From Candidatus Geothermarchaeota archaeon (GTDB lineage: Archaea; Thermoproteota; Nitrososphaeria; Geothermarchaeales; JDFR-13), in contig WAMZ01000081.1 of NCBI GenBank assembly GCA_015522055.1, positions 1-7,623 of the forward strand: a stretch of 7,623 bases of DNA, in the 5' to 3' direction. A model generated the notes under the pieces. It was given only the letters and a program-made list of their open reading frames with translations. It was not told where the DNA came from and did not search any database. The translations under genes were made by a program, and so were the position numbers. This document shows, in pieces, positions 1 through 4,926 of the stretch (position 1 is the first letter of the stretch; each line of letters opens with the position of its first letter).

Positions 1-58
1 ATCACTAGCCACTATCGTATTCGGCAGTCTAGTCCACCTAAATAGCGAGGTTAAGTAG
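1..58 (+). CDS. Possible C-terminal end of a plus-strand gene (5' part outside the window)
   Basis: One plus-strand frame, starting at base 2, stays open to a TAG at 56-58 and encodes 18 residues, SLATIVFGSLVHLNSEVK. The other two plus-strand frames close at codons within the first 45 bases. The stop lies 4 bp from the stop of the convergent GNAT gene, which is the tight tail-to-tail packing expected in a compact archaeal genome. The hydrophobic stretch could be the end of a membrane segment or a buried strand. Too little is visible to name a family, and an 18-codon open stretch is weak evidence by itself. Confidence 0.35.
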   Translation, partial: SLATIVFGSLVHLNSEVK

Positions 59-62
59 CTAT

Positions 63-869
63 TTACCCTCGTATTTTTATATGTCTCTCCCTCTCAACCA
101 CTTTATACCCAGTTTTTGTAAATATTTTTAGGGCCGGTAAATTATCCTCCTCAACCTTCAATACAGCCTTGGCACCCGACCACCAAGCCCTCTTCGTCAA
201 CTCAGCCGATAGTATTGTTCCGAGACCAAGGTTACGGTAGTCAGGATGTGTATATAGGCCTCCTATAGCCCAGATCTCGGGTAACCTTACATATGCAGCT
301 CCGATGGAGACTAGTTTTCCATCTCTATAGATCCCCAGATATAAATATTCATTTAATTGTCTCAATGCCTCAGACTCCTCACAATCAACTCCACTTAGTC
401 TCTTGATCCAGATGAATTCCCTAATGTCCCTCTCCTCAAGCTTTACGACTTCATATCCACCTACATCAATCTCAGGTAATCTAGTGGAAACCATCTTGTC
501 AAGGATTTTCTCAGACACCACATTCAGGTTCCTCCTTATATCTCCGAGGTACCTGTGAACAATATGCTCTGGTATAGTTATACTGAATTCCCTCAGTCCG
601 AGGTCAGATATGAGGGGCATTAGGTGCTCATTGATATCGATGCTCCCATATATATCGATGGTCGGCTCATCGCATAACTTATAATAAAGGCAGTAACCCC
701 TTATCCTACTATCCTCCACATTAAAAGTAGCCTTCGTCTCATACATATTATGGAGTATCTTATCGGCTAATTCATAATGCCTAGTAGGGTCACTGTGATA
801 CAGATCCATAATACTTATAATCATCTTATAATCGAGGTCAGTATGCCAGGTTACACTCATCCTTTCCAC
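63..869 (-). CDS. GNAT-family N-acetyltransferase with an extra N-terminal domain
   Basis: This is a predicted cytosolic acetyl-CoA-dependent N-acetyltransferase of 268 residues, with unknown substrate. The catalytic GNAT domain is the C-terminal half, about residues 137-268. Strand 4 is around IWAIGGLYTHPDYR (199-212), followed by the acetyl-CoA pyrophosphate loop R212-N-L-G-L-G217, which fits (Q/R)XXGX(G/A). The late-domain signature is VEEDNLPALKIFTKTGYK (239-256), where the Asn and following helix are typical of the family. Residues 1-130 do not show a clear motif. The length suggests a second, degenerate GNAT-like domain, as in other two-domain members, but that is inference. The start is uncertain: GTG at 869 has a TATA-like element at leaderless distance, while ATG at 860 (fourth codon) is the alternative. 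The gene converges on a possible plus-strand gene ending at 58 and is probably transcribed alone. Confidence 0.85.
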   Translation of the reverse strand: MERMSVTWHTDLDYKMIISIMDLYHSDPTRHYELADKILHNMYETKATFNVEDSRIRGYCLYYKLCDEPTIDIYGSIDINEHLMPLISDLGLREFSITIPEHIVHRYLGDIRRNLNVVSEKILDKMVSTRLPEIDVGGYEVVKLEERDIREFIWIKRLSGVDCEESEALRQLNEYLYLGIYRDGKLVSIGAAYVRLPEIWAIGGLYTHPDYRNLGLGTILSAELTKRAWWSGAKAVLKVEEDNLPALKIFTKTGYKVVERERHIKIRG

Positions 870-892
870 GGTAGAATAATATAGTTGCCCAT

Positions 893-907
893 CTTATTTA
901 ATAAAGT
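893..907 (-). promoter_or_regulatory. Putative TATA element for the GNAT gene
   Basis: On the minus strand this reads CTTTATTAAATAAG, an AT-rich TATA-like element centred about 31 bp before the GTG at 869. An archaeal start site about 25 bp downstream would fall near 872-876, giving a leader of only a few bases. No good Shine-Dalgarno sequence precedes the GTG, consistent with leaderless translation. The assignment rests on position and base composition alone. Confidence 0.4.
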
Positions 908-949
908 TTTAGGTTTATATGTAAATTTTTGTTAGGCAATTGATTAAAA

Positions 950-1690
950 TTAACCGAGCTTCTTCTCGATAAATAGACGCATCAATTCCTTAGCCCTAGG
1001 CTTCATGACGGCATCTGGCAGTGTATCAATAACCTTGTATATAAGTCCTTCATAATGCATCGCCAATATCCTTCTTGAATAGATATAGCCTTCTCTACCT
1101 ATACCCAACATATTCTTGACAGACTCCACACCTAATGAGATGATATCCTTATCCCTATCCACCAATTTATCCAATATACCTAGTTTCATGGCTCTATCGG
1201 CGTCTAGTTTCTCTAGGTTGAAGGCTATCTTCTTCGTCTCCTTAAGTCCGAATATTAATGGGCCGATGGCGAGCAATATCGGTGGATAGACGCCAATTCT
1301 ATATTCTGGATACCATAGCCATACATCTCTAAATGCTATGTTATAATCGGTTAACAGTATGAGTTCGGCGCCTCCTCCTACAGCAAAACCGTTGAGGCAT
1401 GCAACTATAGGCCCTGGATAATGGATGACTTCCCTAATCAGTGACTTAAGTGTCTGGAAGAAATTCTCCGCATCCCCCAGCGTCTTGAAACTATACATCT
1501 CATATATATCGTCACCAGCCGAGAAGGCCTTCCCAGTACCAGTTAATACAATTCCCTCGGCGGATCTAGCTCTCTCTAAATAGCGCCTTAAACTCTCAAC
1601 TAATTCTAGGTTGAAGGCGTTCAGACGTTCTGGTCGATTCAGCCTCAGTATATGGATACCGTCCCTCTCCTCTACATCGACGACCGGCAT
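950..1690 (-). CDS. Enoyl-CoA hydratase/isomerase (crotonase) family protein
   Basis: This is a 246-residue crotonase-fold enzyme acting on acyl-CoA thioesters, probably a soluble oligomer as is usual for the family. The first oxyanion-hole segment is GKAFSAGDDI (53-62, A58). The second is NGFAVGGGAEL (100-110, G106). Both acid residues of true hydratases are present, E109 after GGG and E129 in YPEYRIG, matching Glu144 and Glu164 of rat mitochondrial enoyl-CoA hydratase. Hydration of a 2-enoyl-CoA is therefore plausible, although isomerase, lyase or 3-hydroxypropionyl-CoA dehydratase activity cannot be excluded. The segment after E129 is YPPILLAIGPLIFG rather than the bacterial GAGGTQRL type; I recall PP-containing versions in archaeal members. 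The protein is not fused to a 3-hydroxyacyl-CoA dehydrogenase domain. No acyl-CoA dehydrogenase, thiolase or CoA ligase lies nearby, so the pathway is open. The start is ATG at 1690 with no clear Shine-Dalgarno site. Confidence 0.9.
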   Translation of the reverse strand: MPVVDVEERDGIHILRLNRPERLNAFNLELVESLRRYLERARSAEGIVLTGTGKAFSAGDDIYEMYSFKTLGDAENFFQTLKSLIREVIHYPGPIVACLNGFAVGGGAELILLTDYNIAFRDVWLWYPEYRIGVYPPILLAIGPLIFGLKETKKIAFNLEKLDADRAMKLGILDKLVDRDKDIISLGVESVKNMLGIGREGYIYSRRILAMHYEGLIYKVIDTLPDAVMKPRAKELMRLFIEKKLG

Positions 1691-1700
1691 AGAAAAATAG

Positions 1701-1715
1701 TATATCGCTGATATA
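1701..1715. promoter_or_regulatory. Inverted repeat upstream of the crotonase gene, possible operator
   Basis: The sequence TATATC-GCT-GATATA has perfect 6-bp arms around a 3-bp centre. It lies 11-25 bp before the crotonase ATG at 1690, where the transcription start is expected. Such a position would suit a repressor. AT-rich short inverted repeats also occur by chance, so the functional reading is tentative. Confidence 0.3.
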
Positions 1716-1725
1716 GTTATGAACC

Positions 1726-1741
1726 TATGTATAAATAAATT
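1726..1741 (-). promoter_or_regulatory. Putative TATA element for the crotonase gene
   Basis: The minus strand reads AATTTATTTATACATA, centred about 43 bp before the ATG at 1690. It would give a start site near 1708 and a leader of under 20 bases, overlapping the inverted repeat at 1701-1715. The 58-bp gap to the upstream flavoprotein gene leaves room for this promoter, although read-through from that gene is also possible. Confidence 0.35.
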
Positions 1742-1748
1742 GGAGAGG

Positions 1749-2762
1749 CTATAGCCCCAGTTTGAAAGCGGGTTTCTCCTTCTTGACCTTACCAGTCTTC
1801 CTCCAGTCGCCTAGGACCGCGCCCTTCCTGCCCCTCCTCCTCTGTATATAGCTGAATGCGGATAACGCGGCCTTCACGGCTTCACCCGCTGATATAACTG
1901 CCTGTTTATAGGGTATATCGGTGACGTCTCCAGCAGCGAATAGACCCTCTACATTTGTTTCACCAATCTTATTGATGATGATCTCATTCTTCTCATTCAA
2001 TTCTACTAGGCCCTTTACAAAGTCCGTCTTGGCCTCATATCCTAACTCGACAAATATTCCCTCGACCTGGATCTCCTTCTCGACCTTATTCTTAATATCC
2101 TCGACGAGCAATCCAGTCACTTTACTTCCGTCACCCAATACCTTTACAGGCCTGTGGTACTCCATGATTACAACGTTATCTAGGGACTTGACGGCATCTA
2201 TCAACTCCTCCTCGCCAAACAATTTTGTAGGTGTTACATAGTATATCTTTGGGGATAATTCAGCCATGTGGAGGACCGCATCCAGGCCTTGTATACCTTT
2301 TCCAACGACTGCAGTGACTTTACCCTTGAATAGTGGGCCGTCGCATATGGAGCAGTAGCTGACTCCCCTACCATCATACTCCTTCTCCCCCTCTATACCC
2401 ATCTTAATAGGTATCTTACCGAATGCCAGTACCACTGCTTCACATATATAATTTGCACCCATCTCGGTGGAGACCATGAACCTTCCATCCTCAAGTCTCT
2501 CAATCTTATTCACGACATCTCCATATCTGAATTCTCCACCGAATGTCTTTACCTGATCCTCTATAGCCATCGCCAGCTCCGCTCCACTCGTAACCTTTAT
2601 ACCGGGATAGTTCTCTATGGTTCCCGCCATTAATAGCTGGCCTCCCAAGTCCTTACTAATTACAAGGGTCTTCAGCCCCTGCCTAGATAAATATAGTGCT
2701 GCTGACAAGCCCGCTATACCAGCTCCAACAACTATGGCGTCATATTCACTGGCTTGATTCAT
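1749..2762 (-). CDS. Thioredoxin-reductase-like FAD/disulfide oxidoreductase lacking the standard NADPH motif
   Basis: This 337-residue flavoprotein has the low-molecular-weight thioredoxin reductase layout. The FAD dinucleotide-binding motif is GAGIAG (13-18), followed by GGQLL (40-44) and ENYPG (50-54). The redox-active pair is C137-S-I-C140 in a CSICDG context (CATCDG in E. coli TrxB). A second nucleotide-binding loop is G154-K-G-I-Q-G159. The C-terminal FAD motif is AAGDV (276-280), followed by the YKQAVISAGEAVKAAL segment typical of the family. The HRRXXXR motif that binds the NADPH 2'-phosphate is absent; the equivalent segment reads YYVTPTKLFG (174-183). NADPH is therefore unlikely to be the normal donor; NADH or another donor is possible, as known for some archaeal relatives such as the Thermoplasma acidophilum enzyme. 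After about residue 306 there is a basic tail of some 30 residues beginning QRRRGRKG. The start is ATG at 2762, with GGTG eight bases upstream. Confidence 0.9.
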   Translation of the reverse strand: MNQASEYDAIVVGAGIAGLSAALYLSRQGLKTLVISKDLGGQLLMAGTIENYPGIKVTSGAELAMAIEDQVKTFGGEFRYGDVVNKIERLEDGRFMVSTEMGANYICEAVVLAFGKIPIKMGIEGEKEYDGRGVSYCSICDGPLFKGKVTAVVGKGIQGLDAVLHMAELSPKIYYVTPTKLFGEEELIDAVKSLDNVVIMEYHRPVKVLGDGSKVTGLLVEDIKNKVEKEIQVEGIFVELGYEAKTDFVKGLVELNEKNEIIINKIGETNVEGLFAAGDVTDIPYKQAVISAGEAVKAALSAFSYIQRRRGRKGAVLGDWRKTGKVKKEKPAFKLGL

Positions 2763-2776
2763 AGCGGATACACCAA

Positions 2777-2790
2777 TATCTAATTAGATA
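2777..2790. promoter_or_regulatory. Perfect 14-bp palindrome in the divergent promoter region
   Basis: TATCTAATTAGATA is a perfect 14-bp palindrome lying 15-28 bp before the flavoprotein ATG (2762) and about 93 bp before the radical SAM ATG (2883). It overlaps the expected start site of the flavoprotein transcript, a position suited to repression by a dimeric helix-turn-helix regulator. No regulator gene is visible in the window. The palindrome is fact; its role as an operator is inference. Confidence 0.4.
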
Positions 2791-2798
2791 ACAATCCG

Positions 2799-2814
2799 TG
2801 ATTTAAGATATATG
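2799..2814 (-). promoter_or_regulatory. Putative TATA element for the thioredoxin-reductase-like gene
   Basis: The minus strand reads CATATATCTTAAATCA, centred about 43 bp before the ATG at 2762. It predicts a start site near 2780 and a leader of about 18 bases. That leader would contain the GGTG (2771-2774) which sits eight bases before the ATG and acts as a plausible Shine-Dalgarno site. No transcript data are available. Confidence 0.35.
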
Positions 2815-2844
2815 GTATATGTAGTCCATAAATGTAAGGCTTAA

Positions 2845-2858
2845 TCCAAAAATAATTA
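2845..2858 (+). promoter_or_regulatory. Putative BRE/TATA element for the radical SAM gene
   Basis: The plus strand reads TCCAAAAATAATTA, centred about 30 bp before the ATG at 2883. The start site would fall within a few bases of the ATG, in the run ATTTTTGGG. There is no Shine-Dalgarno sequence, so a leaderless or nearly leaderless messenger is likely. Confidence 0.45.
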
Positions 2859-2882
2859 TGATTCCGTAATAATATTTTTGGG

Positions 2883-4082
2883 ATGTCTTCAACACTTAGG
2901 TATGAGATCGATGTATTAAGTGCCGATGGCCTAAAGGGTAAGGTCTGGCTATATGATGATAGCCTAAGGATACATGTAGGTAAGGAGGTATATGTATTCG
3001 ACCTTGAGGGTAGGCCGATCTTCATATACTATAATGATAGGTTGTTCGTCAGAGGTTTATCGGGTGAGTTTGTTGAGAAGAAGTGGCTCAGTGTCAGGCC
3101 CCACAGAAGATTCCTTAGAAGGCTTAGGGATGATGAGGAGAAGAGGAGGATTGTGGAATATACACATTGGAGGCTCGGGACTATACTCAACAGTGTCGAT
3201 GAGGATGAGGTTACAGAGGTTATAGATAGGGTATTTGATATGAATTATTGGAGGTTGGAGGTTGACGCAGACAGATTTAGGAAGATATATTTACCTATAA
3301 GTATTCTACCGCCTGACCAATATCTATCACTAGTACTCCAACCCGTTATAGGCTGCCCCTACAATAAATGTAGCTTCTGTACATTCTATAGGGATAGGAG
3401 GTTTAGGATCAGGAGTGTAGATGAGTTTAGAGAGCATGTTGCTATGGTTAGGGACTTCATGGGAAGGGGAGTATTGATAAGGAAGAAGGTTTTCCTGGCG
3501 GATGCCAACGCATTGATAGCTGATACTGATCTTCTATACGAATATATGGATGTAGCTCTGGAGTATCTTGATCATGATAGTATCGAGGGATTCTATGCAT
3601 TTACAGACTATTTCCACAAGCCCAAGGGCATCGATGAACTACGTAAACTTAGGAGGAAGGGGCTGAAGCGGGTTTATATAGGGCTTGAGAGTGGTAGTGA
3701 TGACGTTCTTAAAATACTTAATAAGCCGGGGCCATCATCGAAGGCTGTGGAGTATGTAAAACTCTTCAAGAAAGCGGGTATCAACGTCGGCGTGATAGTA
3801 TTGATAGGGGCGGGGGGCAGAGAGTATTATGACGATCATGTACAGAAGACCGCAGAGGTCCTCAATATGATGCCATTGGATGGTAGGGACATAATATATT
3901 TAAGTAGATTGAAGGTTAGGGAGGAGTCTCCATATAGATATCTATCGCTCAAGTATGGCTTGACTTCACTCACTATGGAGGAGATGGATAGACAGATAAG
4001 CGACTTGACTTGGAAACTCAAGTTCGATCCCCCTAACTCACCTGTAGTGGCCGAGTATGATATAGATGAATTCGTATACTGA
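2883..4082 (+). CDS. Radical SAM protein with a CX4CX2C cluster motif (COG1032-like), function unknown
   Basis: This 399-residue protein should bind a [4Fe-4S] cluster through C158, C163 and C166 in GCPYNKCSFC and cleave S-adenosylmethionine to a 5'-deoxyadenosyl radical. The first spacing is four residues, not the canonical three; I recall this variant in a subgroup of COG1032-like proteins. Other matching features are LPPDQY (142-147) before the cluster, VFLADANAL (203-211), IGLESGSDDVLKILNKPG (266-283), VGVIVLIGAGG (302-312) and DIIYLSRLKV (336-345). Residues 1-135 form an extra N-terminal region, probably beta-rich at first and then charged and helical, with no recognised motif. No B12-binding domain or extra cysteine cluster is seen. 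The substrate is unknown. The gene is divergent from the flavoprotein gene and ends 13 bp before the convergent CXXC-protein gene, so it appears monocistronic. The ATG at 2883 fits a leaderless start. Confidence 0.88.
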   Translation: MSSTLRYEIDVLSADGLKGKVWLYDDSLRIHVGKEVYVFDLEGRPIFIYYNDRLFVRGLSGEFVEKKWLSVRPHRRFLRRLRDDEEKRRIVEYTHWRLGTILNSVDEDEVTEVIDRVFDMNYWRLEVDADRFRKIYLPISILPPDQYLSLVLQPVIGCPYNKCSFCTFYRDRRFRIRSVDEFREHVAMVRDFMGRGVLIRKKVFLADANALIADTDLLYEYMDVALEYLDHDSIEGFYAFTDYFHKPKGIDELRKLRRKGLKRVYIGLESGSDDVLKILNKPGPSSKAVEYVKLFKKAGINVGVIVLIGAGGREYYDDHVQKTAEVLNMMPLDGRDIIYLSRLKVREESPYRYLSLKYGLTSLTMEEMDRQISDLTWKLKFDPPNSPVVAEYDIDEFVY

Positions 4083-4089
4083 AGGCTAT

Positions 4090-4095
4090 AAAAAA
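4090..4095 (-). terminator. T-run terminator for the thioredoxin-fold gene
   Basis: Six T residues on the minus strand lie immediately after the stop codon of the thioredoxin-fold gene (TAA at 4096-4098). Archaeal RNA polymerase terminates at such T-runs without needing a hairpin. The site sits in the 13-bp gap between convergent genes. A run of six is short, so termination may be partial. Confidence 0.4.
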
Positions 4096-4461
4096 TTACT
4101 TCAATAGGTAGGCATCAATTATCTTGGCCAAGGTTGTGTAGCCGGGTATTGAGCCACTATGTATAACCTTCCCATCCAATATGAATATGGGGTCTCTACT
4201 ACACCTATATCGAATCATCTTCAATAGACCAGTTATGCTTGCTCCATCTAATATAACTATCTCCATATCCCTATACCTATTGGCTACTGCATTTATAACC
4301 TCGGCTAATCTATCCATCTTCTCCCTAAACTCCCTGGGATACTCATCCGTCTGGTCTTCAAAGGGGTTTATCTTGAATCTTATCATTACATTGTCGCAGA
4401 ACGTACAGTGGCCTAGATATGTAGCTTGCCTAGCGATGACCTCTAACTTATGCCTATGCAT
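4096..4461 (-). CDS. Small thioredoxin-fold protein with an N-terminal CTFC motif
   Basis: This soluble protein has 121 residues from the ATG at 4461. A TTG at 4467 would add two residues. A CXXC pair, C-T-F-C, follows the first predicted strand (residues 19-22). The C-terminal part aligns by eye with thioredoxin: SRDPIFILDGKVIHSGSIPG matches the cis-proline strand, the turn and the following strand, with P91 as the cis-proline candidate. A final helix, TTLAKIIDAYLLK, follows. A charged insert of about 35 residues separates the CXXC from the next helix and strand (MEIVILDGA). There is no signal peptide or membrane segment. A role as a disulfide reductase, glutaredoxin-like carrier or redox chaperone is plausible. 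The CXXC might instead bind metal, or form a cluster with the further cysteine at residue 87. The TATA-like site is at about 4490-4500. The nearby thioredoxin-reductase-like protein is a possible partner, but they are not in one operon. Confidence 0.7.
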   Translation of the reverse strand: MHRHKLEVIARQATYLGHCTFCDNVMIRFKINPFEDQTDEYPREFREKMDRLAEVINAVANRYRDMEIVILDGASITGLLKMIRYRCSRDPIFILDGKVIHSGSIPGYTTLAKIIDAYLLK

Positions 4462-4489
4462 ACCCAAAAATAATAATGATTATGGGTGG

Positions 4490-4502
4490 ATGATTAAAAG
4501 TT
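4490..4502 (-). promoter_or_regulatory. Putative TATA element for the thioredoxin-fold gene
   Basis: The minus strand reads AACTTTTAATCAT, centred about 34 bp before the ATG at 4461 and 28 bp before the alternative TTG at 4467. The predicted start site is near 4470, giving a very short leader. No Shine-Dalgarno sequence is present. The bases just before the start read ATTTTTGGGT, much like those before the radical SAM gene. Confidence 0.35.
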
Positions 4503-4521
4503 GGTGATAAATAAGGTGTCC

Positions 4522-4851
4522 CTAGGCCACCCTCTTCTTCACAGCTTCATCCACCTGATTCTGGTCAAGCCTCTTGAAAACCTCTAGACTCAGTGTATCC
4601 TTCTTCCACCTGATCTCCCCGTCCCCTATATCGTACTCTATCCTAATCCTAACCACATCACCCTTATCTATTTTCAGATCCTCCACAAGTATATTGTATA
4701 GCAGCTGGTTTACCTCGGCCGCCGCCCTAGCCACCTCCGTGCTCTCTAGCTCACCGCTCTTAACTTTATCGGAGAGCTGGGCGAACAGTGTCCGTCTAAG
4801 TTTGTCGGCATAGGCACCAGCTATTACGAGTCCAGTACTAAGTGTCGGCAT
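4522..4851 (-). CDS. Conserved small archaeal protein, possibly DUF2258 family, function unknown
   Basis: This protein has 109 residues from the ATG at 4851. From memory, the N-terminus (PTLSTGLVIAGAYADKLRRT) resembles the crenarchaeal DUF2258 family, which has no established function; I could not check this. Residues 15-60 look helical, with a short KSGELEST link and an alanine-rich helix (EVARAAAEVNQLLYNILVED). They are followed by strands (DVVRIRIEYDIGDGEIRWKK) and a C-terminal charged helix ending KKRVA. No cysteine, membrane segment or catalytic motif is seen. The start is decided by the ribosome binding site: GGAGGGTGAT ends four bases before this ATG, whereas a GTG at 4860 lies inside that site. 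The gene follows the transporter operon by 75 bp but has its own AT-rich promoter region. Confidence 0.65.
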   Translation of the reverse strand: MPTLSTGLVIAGAYADKLRRTLFAQLSDKVKSGELESTEVARAAAEVNQLLYNILVEDLKIDKGDVVRIRIEYDIGDGEIRWKKDTLSLEVFKRLDQNQVDEAVKKRVA

Positions 4852-4855
4852 GGAT

Positions 4856-4865
4856 ATCACCCTCC
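4856..4865 (-). promoter_or_regulatory. Strong Shine-Dalgarno site that sets the start of the DUF2258-like gene
   Basis: The minus strand reads GGAGGGTGAT, close to the archaeal consensus GGAGGTGATC. It ends four bases before the ATG at 4851. The alternative GTG start at 4860 overlaps the site itself, so ATG is preferred. Confidence 0.7.
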
Positions 4866-4891
4866 CCTTTATACAATATTATAGATGTTTT

Positions 4892-4917
4892 TTCTATATA
4901 TTATTTATATATTTACC
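4892..4917 (-). promoter_or_regulatory. Putative AT-rich promoter (TATA) region of the DUF2258-like gene
   Basis: The minus strand contains TAAATATATAAATAATATAT, several overlapping TATA-like sequences about 45-65 bp before the ATG at 4851. The resulting leader of roughly 20-30 bases would include the strong Shine-Dalgarno site. The stretch lies just after the stop of the PotC-like gene (4927). No minus-strand T-run is seen there, so some read-through from the transporter operon is possible. Confidence 0.4.
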
Positions 4918-4926
4918 ATCATAGAA

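Noticed and set aside
1921..2241. 106-codon plus-strand reading frame inside the flavoprotein gene
   Set aside because: It is antisense to conserved thioredoxin-reductase motifs; its Ser/Thr-rich translation is typical of an antisense shadow.
2848..2879. AAAAATA and TATTTTT arms around the radical SAM promoter as a hairpin
   Set aside because: The arms are only A/T, seven bases long and 18 bases apart, as expected by chance in an AT-rich spacer.
2780..3025. 81-codon minus-strand reading frame across the divergent promoter and the radical SAM start
   Set aside because: It lies largely antisense to the well-supported radical SAM gene, covers the promoter region and has no recognisable protein features.
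3130..3136. ATGATGA resembling a C box of an archaeal C/D guide RNA
   Set aside because: No CTGA D box follows within about 60 bases and the site is inside the radical SAM coding sequence.
4462..4487. ACCCA/TGGGT inverted repeat before the thioredoxin-fold gene
   Set aside because: Five-base arms with a 16-base loop are too weak to claim as an operator or terminator.
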